The notes: generated from the sequence alone by a model not told the origin. Positions 32,146 through 44,011 are shown, counted from the stretch's first letter. The stretch is DNA of 64,000 nucleotides from Rutstroemia sp. NJR-2017a BVV2 (GCA_002946415.1 NJPS01000010.1:1536804-1600803); one strand, 5' to 3'. Numbers and translations: made by a program.

Positions 32146-34850
32146 TCACCACTTACTAGTGGAAGCACTCGGCGGCAAATCCTCATCCCTCGTCCCCCAA
32201 CTACTTTCATTCCTCCCCAACGTCAACTCCAGCACCCCACCCTCCAACCAAAACGCATGCGTAACCCAACTCTTACTATACGGCACCCCATTCAGCGTCG
32301 CACTCTGCACATAAATATTCTCATACCCCGCATCAAACCCGACATTCCTCACCGTCGCCGTCTTCCCCGTCTGACCATTCGTCACATTCACCTCGGGGAA
32401 ATACGGCGGTGTGATCAGATACACATCTTGTCCCGAAACCGGCCACAAACCCATCATAGCCAAGGTGGTAAAACTGCCCATGGCGCCGGAGTCGTCGTTT
32501 CCTGCGATTCCGGTTGTGGTGTCGTTGAACTGGGACGGGATGTAGAAGTGCGAGAAATACGCAGAGAGGCCTGGGCGGCCGGCGTAGTGGAATTGGAAGA
32601 CAGGGAGGAAGGCCTGTTCGTCGCCTATGTAGAGGAGACCGGATGTGTGTAGGTAGCTGAGGCGGTTTACGAATTCGGTGGGGCCGCCGAGTGTGGCGAC
32701 GAGGGTGGCCATGTCTTGGGGGACGAAGAAGGTGTACATCCAGGAGCTGCCCTCGTAGGTTTCGTGGCCGGTAGGGTTGAGGTAGCAGGAGGTGAAGTTG
32801 TAGAGGGGAGAGCAGAGAGTGGGGTCTTGGTAGCCGAATGTGCCGTTTAGGTAGCGGGGTTGGAGAAACCCGACGAAGCCGGTGTCGACGACTGAATCGG
32901 GTGCGTTGGTGGAACCATTCACCATGGATGTTTGGTCGGCCTTGTACATGTTTTTCCAGTTTTCGGACCGAGAGAGGTATTTTTCTACGTCACCTGTTTT
33001 TCCTAAGCCGTGCGCGATTTCGGCGATGCAGAAGTCGTTGTAGGCGTATTCTACGGTTCGAGAAATTGAGCGCGTGAATGGACCAACGCCGTAAGGATCG
33101 AAATCGTCGGTGGGGATGTATCCTAATGTTTTCCAGCTCAATAATCCACCACGACCTTCGACAGACCAGTCTTTGGGTTCATCTATACCATGTTAGTGAG
33201 AGGCTAGGAAGCGCATGTTGGAGTGAGTGGTCTACCTTCAGCATCAGATACGACTGCTTCATAGCCGGTCTGCCAATCCACGTCCTGTGTGATGTTCTTC
33301 AGATATGAGTCTGCCAAAACAATATCTGCATTGGATCCACCTTGAGTAAATCCTTTACAAAGTGACATGCGACAATCCGGTAGCTTTCCTGGAAAGTTCA
33401 TCAGCACCGCACCACTCATCCGAAGCATTCACATCAAAGTTTGGGTAGACGTACCTTCATGACGATAAATATCGATCAAACTCCGAACCATTTGCGTTTG
33501 ACTATAAGGATCCAGCAACGTAAGTAAAGGATGAATACTTCTGAACGAGTCCCAGATACAATAGTACGAATCATAATACGGCTCATCACTTTCCCACAGC
33601 GGATTCTCTCCAGTATAGTCCTGCGGCGAGATCATGGCTCTATAAGCACCCGACCAGAAAACAGTCTGAAGCTCATCGCTAACACCCGTAGCATCTATCT
33701 GAATGACCGAAAGTTTCTGCCTCCACGCATCCTCCGCTGCGCTCAGAGCCTTCTCGAAATCAAAAGCCGGAGTTTGATTTTCCGCATTACTGCAAGCTTG
33801 ATCGATACTGATGAACGAAAGACCAACTCGAGCCAATATCTGGTCATTTTCGGGTGCTTCAAACTGAGTCCATGCGCCAGCTGGTAAAGGAGGAGAGTTT
33901 ACGCCGTCTGGAGTTACACTCAGATTCTTGGGTTGACTGCCGGCTCGATTGTTCATGAAAACCCCTGTATCACGGATTTTTGCTCCTTTGAAATCTGCGC
34001 AAAAGTGTAGATCATAAGTGCCAATACCAAATGAAGGACTGAATGTTCCGGTCCCTGAAAGCCTGCCCGTGTCTGGATCGACTTGTACCGATGCATTTGA
34101 TCGAGAATCAGGTAAGTCGGTCAAATCAACCAGTATCAGAGGGCTATATGGCATACTTGTGTTCCCTCCATAGGACGGTGAAGATGTGGTGTTACTAGGA
34201 AAGGTAAATCTGTATAAAGCAGTGTGGTTCGTGACCGTTGCTTCGGTATGAATGGAGGTATTCAAGGTCACAGCAAAATATCCCGGGTGTGCTTGCGCGG
34301 TTCCGTTGATTCTTCTCGATGCCCTGTCTGTTTTCGTGAAGAAGCAGTTGTTCAATTCGTCCCCTGGGCACCCGGTCTGTGGGAAAAGTGGGAAGTTTCC
34401 AAGTGAAGGCGACTAACAAACAAGTCAGTACATGTCATTTTGAATGGGAATAGGCTGACTCTACCCCTCCTGTACCGGAGTCGTGCATATGAGAGAATCC
34501 CGTGATGTCGGAATTGTCTGAAGCAAACCCTCCCTGTTTCTCATTGGGGTTATTGATATCCGCTACAGCTTTTGCCATGCCTTCCACGAGTCAAATTCCG
34601 TTGTGCTCCTGAGATTGGGCAGAAAACTTACCGAAAGGTAATGTTGCTCCCGGAAAGACATGACCTTAAGTATGAATTAGAGCTGCTCGCTCCTGGGAAC
34701 GCTTTTCATACCTCCGTTGATTGTCCCAATGAAGGGGTCCACATATTGAAAGACGTCAAAGTCTCTTTTGTCCAAAGAAGCTTCCACTCCAGTCCTTGTA
34801 GCGGCCAATGCCCCTATGATAAGAGTTCGCCAGTTATATACAAGTTCCAT
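32146..34850 (-). CDS. GH92 alpha-1,2-mannosidase, secreted
   Basis: Calcium-dependent exo-alpha-mannosidase of glycoside hydrolase family 92, 811 aa. It has six exons: 34850-34712, 34664-34632 (a 33-nt micro-exon), 34580-34465, 34412-33455, 33388-33236 and 33182-32146. All phases close, and the micro-exon contributes GHVFPGATLPFG, part of the family's N-terminal signature. A signal-like N-terminus (LIIGALAATRTGVEAS) precedes FDVFQYVDPFIGTINGG, the standard GH92 opening. Later landmarks are GFSHMHDSGTGG, YCIWDSFRSIHPLLTLLDP, GKLPDCRMS, GGSNADIVLADSYLKN and GNDDSGAMGSFTTLAMMGLW. There are many Asn-X-Ser/Thr sequons. It probably trims mannose from glycoproteins or mannans outside the cell. The GND[DE]-x-G-xMG catalytic region is intact. 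Confidence 0.95.
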
Positions 34851-36301
34851 CTTGCATACGCCGCGCTGCGATATAAACACAGAAAGCTTGAATGAAACGA
34901 AACATATAAACTCTCACAGAAATCTGGACATCCTCCATCTTTCATACAAATCCCCAGCAGCACTCCCTACCAACACGATCCACTTATCCCTTCACGATCC
35001 GCATACGACGTTACAATTCCCCTCATGTGTACACCATCTGCGATGCCTTTGACAGTTCGGATCGCTGATCGATACTCAGCACGGCAACTGCTAATGCATA
35101 ATGCGGGGTAGACCGACAAGGGACAGACGCCATTACCGTAGGGGTCTTGGCATTTGAATGCCGGCGGGAAATACTAATCAAGATCCGGCCAAGAAATAGA
35201 GACTATCCGTCATCCCGCGGTGTAGAACTTGGAAGCTCTGAGGTTTGTTTGAGTGCGTCGGTTGGCTTTCCTCCGATGGTGGTTTTCGTCGGAAGTGACG
35301 GAGACGTGGCTGGCGAGGGGTCCCTCGTTACATGCGGAACTAAATGTTATGCCCCGCATCGTGGGTATAGTTTGTGTGCATGTCTCAAGTCATCAGGAAA
35401 GAATTTCGTGTTTGTCGTAAAGATGCCCTTTAGACCGTTGGAAATGGTTGTGATCGGACGACCTAACAATAGGATACTCTTGCGCTGGCTGTTACGAAAA
35501 TCCATGCAGACCTATTTATCACTCCATTCCTGATTTTCACTTTCGCCGTAGCCTTGGGAGATTGATCCAAGAAACGATTTTTGTTGGCGAAAGATCTGTT
35601 AGTTGCTTCATCCGCCATAGCCATAGACTCATCGTAAGATGGAATGCTAATATAAGCGCAGGTATTCACTGATATGATCATGGCCAACTTCCTTACGAAC
35701 GGTCCCAGAGGTTTTCAATCGCAAAGTGAGTAAGATGATGCGTACCGGAAAGTTGGGATATCATGGGAAGAAACTCTAGGAATGAAAGGAGACAGCAAGT
35801 TGTTGTTCGTAGGCGTCAAAGCCGGTCTTGCTTTGGTGATAGGCTAGGATAGTGTTGCCGGTGATTGGGGATGAGAGGAAATGAGCCAAAGAGAATATGC
35901 GCACGTTAAAGAAGATAGCGGAGAATGGTGATGCAGATGTTCTAGGTAGGCTGGCAGATATACTAGAAAGAATCTTCACGAAATGCAATAGGGGGAAATT
36001 GGGTTGGGCATCACATGAGTGGTTGCTCACCGACCTCGAGGCTTTCATATCTTCGAATGACTCTCTCTGGACTAATTAAACATTTTGTTATTCCTTTGAA
36101 TCTAATAATCTGAACTAAACAATACTTATGTAGGCATGCCAGCGAAGTTGCGTATTCTCGTAATCGTTCTCATTAGGTGTCGTAGGCGTATCGTCATTCT
36201 TGTTCCCGTCGCGTTCTCCTCTCATCAATCTCCAAAGTAACCATCATCCAAACTATTCGCCATTAATCCGCCGTTCGACTCATCTAACAACTCTCCAAGG
36301 T
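34851..36301. other. Intergenic, unassigned coding-like stretch at 35776-36079
   Basis: No gene is supported. The stretch 35776-36079 is open on both strands for 60-90 codons, with protein-like composition on each (plus: GRLADILERIFTKCNRGK then WASHEWLLTDLEAF; minus: SSPITGNTILAYHQSKTGFD). I could not join either to further exons or recognise a family. The rest holds nothing. Confidence 0.35.
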
Positions 36302-36910
36302 TCAGAGGAACACCCTCGTAACATCAACATCCACACAAGTAGGATTCTGAGGATCTTCATCTCCAACCACCCACGCCAGTGTTGTATAAGCATACCCATA
36401 GTAGGTATCACAAACAACCCAGCGATAGTAAGCCTGAGTACCAAACCCGACCGGCACCACAGTATCATCCAAATACCCTTGGATGTTCAACAATCCGTTT
36501 TCATCAAATGCCACGGCTGTCTGTTCAGTGGTACCCGGTGTAAAGAGCGGTATGGCCACATTGCTGGTAGCGCTGAAGCTCAGACCAAGAGGGGATGTGA
36601 GGTTGAAGTTTGCACCATGAAGCTCCCAGCTGATAATGCCGTTTTGACCGATGGTGGTGTTGGGGTTGGTGTCGTAGATTGAGGTGTTGAAATGATAGAC
36701 GGCGAAGCTTGCATTGGTCTGGGTGATGGAGGGACCAAGACACAATCCTTCTATGGCTGCACCTTCGTGGCACGGGTACAGAGTCGTGCCATTCAAGGAC
36801 TCGGTATCGGAGAGGAGAACGAGTGTGAATAGGTCGGATTGGTTGAGGTATTGTGCAGTGACTTGGGCTGCTAGAGCAAGAAAGCTCGCGGAGATAGCGG
36901 AAATACGCAT
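36302..36910 (-). CDS. Small secreted protein (DUF7907-like)
   Basis: Single-exon gene of 202 aa. A clear signal peptide (MRISAISASFLALAAQVTA) is followed by QYLNQSDLFTLVLLSD and PCHEGAAIEGLCLG. Several Asn glycosylation sites follow, then GIISWELHGANFNLTSPLGL, SNVAIPLFTPG, and a C-terminal YYRWVVCDTYYGYAYTTLAW with the ending PTCVDVDVTRVFL. Four cysteines fit two disulphides. This pattern belongs to a widespread family of fungal extracellular proteins of unknown function, which I recall as DUF7907 (from memory, not searched). It is probably wall-associated or secreted and no enzymatic residue is evident. Confidence 0.8.
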   Translation of the reverse strand: MRISAISASFLALAAQVTAQYLNQSDLFTLVLLSDTESLNGTTLYPCHEGAAIEGLCLGPSITQTNASFAVYHFNTSIYDTNPNTTIGQNGIISWELHGANFNLTSPLGLSFSATSNVAIPLFTPGTTEQTAVAFDENGLLNIQGYLDDTVVPVGFGTQAYYRWVVCDTYYGYAYTTLAWVVGDEDPQNPTCVDVDVTRVFL

Positions 36911-37506
36911 TCTGGAGGAGGGATGTTGAGTTGCAAAGGATGTGTAGCGAGTGTGTTGGTACGTTGAAATTAATATTATAGGAGAGATAGAAGAAATGTA
37001 GACTGATATTCACGATAGAAATTCATTTTGGTGAAGATTCGAGGAAGCTCTATTTAAGGAAAAAACTCACGATGTTAGGAAGGTGCAAATCATCATGCAG
37101 TTGGTCATGTGGCATGACGATGCCGAGGAAAAACCTCGTATTCACTAGCTCTTCTTGCCAGTTCTGTATAAGCTTTGCTGATCATCCAAGCTGAGATACG
37201 ATTTATGTTATGACTTCTATGGTGGAAATCGTGGGGTGACAACAAGCATTTCTTTCTTACATAAGTATCTTGCAGAGGTAACCGTCGTTGTGCATAATAC
37301 GAGATGCAATACGAGGTGCGTTCGACAGAGCGAATTACGGTGCGAGTACTCACGTCCATCAACATCCGAGACCAGCGAAAGCAGCGAAAGCAGCGACGAC
37401 AGCAGGAAAGATGTAGTAGTAATATTTAGTCCCGTAAAAAGTGGTAAGAATTGTTGCTATTTAAAAGTACATGTTTATTAATCCGCAACTGGCGGTGGGA
37501 TTCTTC
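36911..37506. other. Intergenic before the segmental duplication
   Basis: Promoter of the secreted protein, then about 400 bases with an AGCGAAAGC-type short repeat near 37375-37400. The duplicated block begins at about 37507. No gene is recognised. Confidence 0.4.
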
Positions 37507-40500
37507 CGCTTCGGCTCGGCCCGGCTCTGCCCCGCATTTCACTCCTTCTCTTCCTATCGAGTTTCCACCTCATCCCATCCATTCGTAGGATTATATGTTA
37601 TATGATTGGAGGATCATGGTGGTTGCAGCTACACTGTTCGTATAGATCAGGGCACCATGAACACTGAATCACTGACTCCGGTGACAGTACTGACAGAATA
37701 GGTAACGCCGTATCGAGCACTTGAATTGTCGCTCGACCCTATCCTCTTAGACTTGGACATCAGAGAATCAAGGATGCTCTTCTTGTCTGGAAATTTTGCA
37801 GATCCATTGCGACTTACGTTTCTTCGCAGCCACTCATCAATTCCTCTCTTCATATCCATTTTGATAGTCAGTCGCAACTCGTCGTTGTTAACTTTATGAA
37901 GCGAGGCCAAAACGAGGCCGAGATAATTACAAATTTCCAGTTCAGTTCTCTCAAAGTTGAGTAATGTAGGAAGATTTGTAAAGAGTGCCCTGCTAGCATT
38001 TTGGAGCTCCCGAAAGCTCTTCTGCAGCTTGTCTTGTCTCTGGTAGTTCAAGCAACGTTGCAGATAAACGTATGCGCTTAAAGGATCATACTTATCCGGT
38101 ACAAACAACAACATTTTGGTGACGGCGAACTCGAGGTGTTCCGACAACTGGCCTGCGAGAGCGATAACAGAGCATCGGATTTCGAAAGACAGCACATGGC
38201 CGCCAAAGAAGAACGACTTCTCATCTTTCTTGTTTACCATTTCTGATAGTTCATCTAAAGTTTCCGTGATGTTACGCCAAAATTCTTCGTCAATCTGCCG
38301 ATAGAACTCGGAGAATTCTTTTATTGCGCCACTAAGTATGCATTTGCATTTTTGAGTGAATGCCGTTGGAAAGCGAACATTCATCGAAATAACGGAGCAT
38401 AAGAGACGACATATCTCTCCCGACTGGCGACATCCGTGGGCTCGCAATAATCTACCTAGATAATAGGAGTATCTAAGTTGGAGTTCTGGATCGCTATCAA
38501 AGTAGCCTATACCTTTACGAAAGACATTCTTGGCCTCTTCAATGATCAATTCATACTCATCCTTTCTCACAAAAGACTCTTTGTGATCAATAAGAAAAGC
38601 AACGCATTGGAATTGAGCGTGCGCGTCTCGTGCGCTAGAGAAGGCTTCATCCGAAGCAGAACCAGACAGAATTCTCAAGAAGTGAGAGAAGAGATCCTTC
38701 TCAGATACGGTGTAAGAGTCGAAAATTGATTTAGCGCTTGGGGATCGTATCCCATTGGCACAACAACGCATGCGATAGTCTTCGAGACGTTGTAGCTCAT
38801 CGCCTGCAGAATGCAAGTCCAGAGTAGGCACACAGTTCTCCTGGGAGTTCATGGACGATCCGATATCATTTATATCGCCACTTGTGTCGCCTTTATGTGG
38901 AAGTATATTAACATGGGGCAATATATCACCGATGCTGGTCGATTCTTCGATCGTTTTCGAGTCTAGCGAAGAAGTATCATCTTGACACCAAGCTCCGTAG
39001 ATTTTGATCTCAGGAAAAACTTCAGTTCCAATCCACGAGGAAGCTGCTGGCTGCACGGATATATCGATGCATCTAGACTCTGGGAATAGATGCACCGGGG
39101 AAAAGAGCCCGTCTGGACGCTCCGATGTATCTTCCGATAGTTCCTGGACTATTGCTGCCCCCAATTCTACAGGGTGAGAGTTGGGTGTATGGTACGTGAT
39201 GTTTTCCGGAGTCGCTTTTTCGAATGACGTTAGCTCTTCGAACCGGCATTATATGGCACTGGTATATCATTGGTACCTACCAGCACTCGGAGAGATGGGT
39301 AATGATTCATTGGCTACCTTCCTCCTTTTGAACGTTTCAATCCGCTCCGCTGAGACCTCATTTGAACAATGTGTAAATACCGTGTCCTTCCCTTCCTTGT
39401 GTCGCTGTTGTTGTTTCGCAACGATGATATTCATATCACCCATACTGATGTGTTTCTCGAACTTCCATTCCTTCAGCTTTTCCTTCCATTTTCGAGTACT
39501 ATCAAAATTATTAGCATTGATCCCGTCAGATGAAACAATGCGGCTCACCCGGACTGAAATGAGTACTTTCTCCATACGGCATCCTTCGTCTCCTTAAGTG
39601 TTTTCTTGTCTTTCACATAGATATCGTGAACGAATGATCGAATGCTTTTCCACTCAGCATCTCTTTTTGCTTTGGCGCGTGCTGGGACTCCTGGATGCGA
39701 AACCAGGCTTGAGTCGCCACCACCAGAGTTCTGATGAGTAACTTCCATTGTCTGATAGATATAATTCTCGAGTCTTCCGCTCTCGATATATGAGATCGAG
39801 AATTTACTGAAGAAGAAGTCCGTCGTCTTTGCTTTAAATGCTTCTCTCCATGTTGCAACTACCGGGTCTGTAGTAAGACTAGCCAATCACGATGGCTGAC
39901 AAAAGTGCAATTTCCCCAGACATGGGTTCTAAGACATGATGCAACTTGCCGCAGGGGAAGCCTCAACGACAAAGGTGCAGAAGACATTTACCAATCGTTT
40001 TTCCAGATCGTCAGATTGCGCATACAGGCATGGGCCGGATGGTAGATTAATCTTTCGCAATCGGCTATCCATGTCGTGATCCAGGCCCGAGAATATGGGG
40101 GAACACAAGATATGTCCAGGGCACATGAACTCCAAACCGTAGCACAATCCAAACCAAAGTGCAAATTACCAGAAGTTTACTTTTGCTGCCTCTTGGCAAT
40201 TCCATCCTCATTTCCACCCAGAGAGTTTATACCCCTCTCAGTATCTCCGCCCCAAACTTGCCCCCGCAGCCTTGCCAGCACCATCTACTTCGAAGTTCGT
40301 ACTAGTTGCCGCAGCAGTTCCTTCACATTCGATCCAGCTACCACCGTTTCATCGTCATCATCATTAACAGCCTCCCGTCCATACCCACCGTCCTCAGCCA
40401 TCCCTGCCTATACAAAAGCACCTTCGAGCATATCTTGTGCGGCGCAGGTGCTCCGATTTCATCTCCATGGTGATGGTAGTCTGTGCGTTAAACGCGGTAG

Positions 40501-40720
40501 ATGCAAGTTTAACTTACGTTTAGAGGCGCGATTTGTTTACTGCAGGCACGTTTTGAGTTTTGGAACAACGCGACGTAACGCGCTTTTGCGGCATGTGAAC
40601 TAATTCTGATTTATTTTTAGAACAAGTACCATCTACCCACACCGAGCCGCTTCAGTTCATATAGTATTCGGGTGCAGAGGCGAATGCCTTTCTACTAGCT
40701 CCTCTTTATCCCAGCTCTAA
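37507..40720. repeat. Segmental duplication, unit 1
   Basis: Left copy of a tandem duplicated block (period about 3.25 kb) that contains Clr5 gene A and its flanks. Matching landmarks with unit 2 are tccgcttcggctcggccc at the left edge, the sequence ending in atcagggcaccatgaacact at the genes' 3' ends, aaaagcaccttcgagcatat with cggcgcaggtgctccga upstream, and gagccgcttcagttcat near the right edge. The unit ends in sequence resembling the last codons of the P450 gene that adjoins unit 2. Confidence 0.8.
37647..39748 (-). CDS. Clr5-domain protein A
   Basis: Fungal Clr5-domain protein of 661 aa, probably nuclear. It has three exons: 39748-39549, 39498-39281 and 39214-37647, with introns of 50 and 66 nt. 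I start at the Met of MEVTHQNSGGG because the paralogue aligns from this point; an in-frame Met 46 codons upstream (39886) is possible. The split Clr5 domain is at residues about 25-100 (EWKSIRSFVHDIYVKDKKTL, then TRKWKEKLKEWKFEKHIS and MNIIVAKQQQRHKEGKDTVF). A disordered acidic region follows, then a long helical, TPR-like C-terminal half (LRYSYYLGRLLRAHGCRQSG, YVYLQRCLNYQRQDKLQKSF). The tail YGVTYSVSTVTGVSDSVFM is nearly identical to that of protein B. Clr5 is named after an S. pombe silencing factor, but the role here is unknown. Confidence 0.82.
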
Positions 40721-40761
40721 TCGCAACTAGCAATGAAAGGAGTTTCTACCATGTCATTACT
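39749..40761. other. Upstream region of Clr5 gene A within the duplication
   Basis: Promoter and distal flank of gene A, with a GACAAA(A/G)GTGCA motif with an adjacent CCAAT at 39893-40000. The stretch 40290-40490 corresponds to the small conserved frame at 43527-43745 in unit 2, but here it carries a frameshift. Otherwise no gene. Confidence 0.5.
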
Positions 40762-40926
40762 CCGCTTCGGCTCGGCCCAGCTCTGCCCCGCCTTTCACTC
40801 CTCTTCGTAGCGATAGTGATATGCTCTCAATCCGTATCAAAGTATAAGTTACTATTTAATCTCGTCCATCTTTCGGAATATATAGTTGAAAGATCATGGT
40901 GGCTGCAGCTACACCATTCGCATAGA

Positions 40927-43024
40927 TCAGGGCACCATGAACACTGAATCACTGACTCCGGTGATAGTACTGACAGAATAGGTAACGCCGTATCGATACG
41001 ACTCGACGCTCGAGCTCGACACTGTGGTCTTGGAAGTATCTATGTAATTCTTTGTTGTAATAAACAACGCCTCATTTTTGAGATGAGGAGGCAACAGCAA
41101 ATAATCAAGTTCTTTCTCCATGTTGATCAAGGTCGAAAGTCTAATGCGATCGTTTTTAACTGCTGAAAGCAATCTTTTGATAAAAGCGATGTAGTCGCAT
41201 AGATCTGCTGCACTCCATCCGACCTTTGCGAATGCTTCATCAATCCCCGTGTGTAGTGCACAGCTAGCAGCCTCTACCTCTATGAAGCTCTTTTCTAATT
41301 TCTCTTGTCTTTGAAAGTTCAAGGAACGCTGTAGGTGAATCATTACACACAATGGATTGGAACCGTCGGGCTTTGGTAGGATCGTGTCAGCGATGGAAAA
41401 TTCGAGCATTTTTGAGAAGAGGCCGGCAAGGGTAACAATATAGCATTGGGTTTGAAAAGCCAACCCATCGAAGCTATTGATCACTCCAGGTCGCTGCGCC
41501 TTGTCTAGCAAGATCATTTCATGTAAAACTTTTAGAGATTCCGTTACGCCCTGCCACAGACGACTGTCGACTTTCGAGTAGAAGTCTCCTAACTTCTGCA
41601 CCGCTTCGACTGCGATACATTCGCACCACTCAGTGGAAGGCCTACGCGAGACCATTAGGTTGGTCGCAAGAGCAGAGCAAAGTAGTTTGGGGATTTCATC
41701 CGACCGTGAGCGCCCATTGCATTGCAACATCATTGCGAGGTGAAAGCAGCAGGGGCCCCGCATTTCGACGTCGTTTGCGAAGTAGTTTATTCCCATACGG
41801 AATATCACTTCGGCTGCTCTCAGCGTCAGAGAATGTTTATCCTCAGGTGTGAGAGACTTCGAATATGAGATAATAAACGGCACAATGCGAAATATCCCAT
41901 GTCTGAATAATGACCGACGGATCAATTTTTCCCCCAGGAGGCCTGTCCTAAGTTGGGAGCAAGCGCGGAGAACTACAAGGCGTTCAACGGCATCCAATTC
42001 CGAGACACGGTTGCCTATGAAGGTTTGTGCTTCATAGAAACAGCAAAAACTCCCGTATTTTCTCCTGAGCAGTTCCTCAAAAGTTCGAAGTTCATCGTCG
42101 TGCAGCTTCCCAATCCCAGAGATGGGCTCATCAGTGGATGTGCTGGCAGCACACTCAGGCTCGCTTGTGCTTTGGAGTGGTGAGCTGTTATGGTCATGCT
42201 GCAACTTCTCAGAGTGAGCCGATCCTATCGGTTCGTTTGAGGACATTGCCGGTAAGGCGAAATTTTTTGCAAAGCTAACTGGTTGCTCCGAGGTATTTAT
42301 AAGACTAAAATTTGTGTTGGATTCTAGATTGACCTCATACCGTCTCTCGGATATCTTGTCGGATATACCGAGTAGCATTACGTCTTGTACAAATTTATTG
42401 TCGTAGTTATGGTAGATCATCGTTTCTATTTCATTAGAGCAAGGACTTGGCGTGTGGTATGTGATGTTCTTCGGAGTCTCTATTTAAGATTATCAGCTTT
42501 CGAACGCGATACTCGCTAGAGTTGTTATTTTATTCTACTTACCAGCACTTGGAGACACAGCATTGATCGTCTTTGATAATTTCCTTCGCTTGAAGGTTTC
42601 AATCCGCTCAGAAGTGATTTCCGCTGAGCCATGTATGAAAACAGTATCTTTTCCTTCTCTGGCTCGCTTCTGTTGTTTGGCTACAACGACATTCATGTCA
42701 TTGATACTGAGATTTTTGTCGAACTTCCATTCTTTGAGTTTGTCTTTCCATTTCCGAGTCCTTCGTGGATGATTAGGATGAGCAATAAGACGGTAGAGAG
42801 CATACGTAGACATACCCAGCTCTGAAAGAATACTCTTTGTAGATAATATCCCGTGTAGTTGAGAGAGTGTTATTCTCCTCCACATAGATGTGGTGGATAC
42901 GTTCTCGCATCGCGTCCCATTTCGCATCATTCTTAGCTTTGATGCTTCCAGGTTGCGCCGCCAGGTTTGAAACGCCGCCAGAAGAGGTTGGAGGATCGAC
43001 TTCCATCGTGTGATCAAGGTTCAT
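40927..43024 (-). CDS. Clr5-domain protein B
   Basis: Paralogue of protein A in the same orientation, 659 aa from the Met at 43024 or 653 aa from the MEV start at 43006 that aligns with A. It has three exons: 43024-42816, 42760-42543 and 42479-40927. Exon 2 has exactly the same length (218 nt) and phase as in A. The Clr5 domain reads AKWDAMRERIHHIYVEENNT, then TRKWKDKLKEWKFDKNLS and MNVVVAKQQKRAREGKDTVF. The third exon opens ETPKNITYHTP (ATPENITYHTP in A). The C-terminal half again is helical (CFHLAMMLQCNGRSRSDEI, MIHLQRSLNFQRQEKLEKSF). Overall similarity to A is moderate, except for the near-identical last 22 residues. Confidence 0.82.
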
Positions 43025-43149
43025 ACAAGATGATATACCGAGGAATTCTGAGTTGGAGAATGGTGAGAATTGCTTCGTCTTCTTTTCTCTGAATATTCGT
43101 CTCTACCTCGCATTTATATAATCGCAGTGCAAGGCCAGCTAATTACGCC

Positions 43150-43375
43150 CAATGACAAGAGCGCATTCCCATTCAGGATCTGGATTTCAGCCCGCATTGC
43201 GACCTTCTGCGGAATGAGTCTCCATGACAAAGGTGCAAAAGCCTCTTGACCAATCACGACAAGTGACAAAAGTGCATTTCCATTCGGACATGGATCCAAG
43301 CCCACACTGCGACCACCTGCTGCATAACGAGGCTACGTGACAAAAGTGCAAAAGCTTCCTGGCCAATCACTCGCT
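43150..43375. repeat. 110-bp direct repeat in the promoter of Clr5 gene B
   Basis: Two head-to-tail copies of about 110 bp, each with a TGACAA-A/G-AGCGCA/GTGCA word, a TTCCATTC or CCCATTC core, then TGACAAAGGTGCAAAAGC and a CCAATCAC box. Unit 1 has a single version of this module (about 39890-40000), so gene B gained a promoter module. Confidence 0.7.
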
Positions 43376-43526
43376 AGATAACATGGGCAAGTAACTTCTG
43401 CTTGCACACCTTCCGTGTCCAAAATATGCAGTAAAAATGTCCCGACCCAGCTCATATAGTCGGAGAAAATCAAGATCGAGACCAGCAACCAGCACTATCC
43501 ATTGTTAAGCGCAAATTACCCGCCGT

Positions 43527-43745
43527 TTATACCATCTCCACCCCCAAGTTACCCTCTACCACATTCGATCCATTTACCGCCATTTCATCATCGTCAGCAT
43601 CATCTACAGCGCTCTCCTCGCTTCCATGCCCATCCTCCTCAGCCACCCCTGCCTTCCTCCTAAACAAAAGCACCTTCGAGCATATCGCGTGCGGCGCAGG
43701 TGCTCCGACTTCATCTCCGTGGTGAAAAAACTGTGCATTAAACAC
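43527..43745 (-). CDS. Possible small conserved ORF in the duplication
   Basis: A 72-codon frame (FFHHGDEVGAPAPHAICSKV, LLFRRKAG, then acidic AEEDGHGSEESAVDDADDD). The corresponding part of unit 1 (about 40490-40290) keeps HHGDEIGAPAPHKICSKVLL and, after a one-base-type shift, MAEDGGYGREAVNDDDDET, so protein-level resemblance survives. It could be a tiny gene in the shared upstream region or the relic of one. No family is recognised. Confidence 0.3.
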   Translation of the reverse strand: MFNAQFFHHGDEVGAPAPHAICSKVLLFRRKAGVAEEDGHGSEESAVDDADDDEMAVNGSNVVEGNLGVEMV

Positions 43746-44011
43746 GGTAGATGTATATTCACGTTTAGGGGCGCGATTTATTTATTCTAGCCACGTTTTG
43801 AGTTTCGAAGAAACGCGACGTGACGCACTTTTATATACGACGCTAGACGTTGAGCGCGTCTTACAGTTATCCGATGGAAAGTTAATGTGCTAATTTCTGG
43901 CACGAGAAATAATCATAATTATTCTTAGAACAAGTCCTGGGAACTCAGCTGTCTACTCACACAGAGCCGCTTCAGTTCATTTAACATTCCGGCGCAGGGG
44001 CGAAAATCTTT

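Noticed and set aside
39749..39886. 46-residue N-terminal extension of Clr5 protein A
   Set aside because: The matching sequence upstream of gene B's start is not open in the same way, so this part is more likely 5' UTR.
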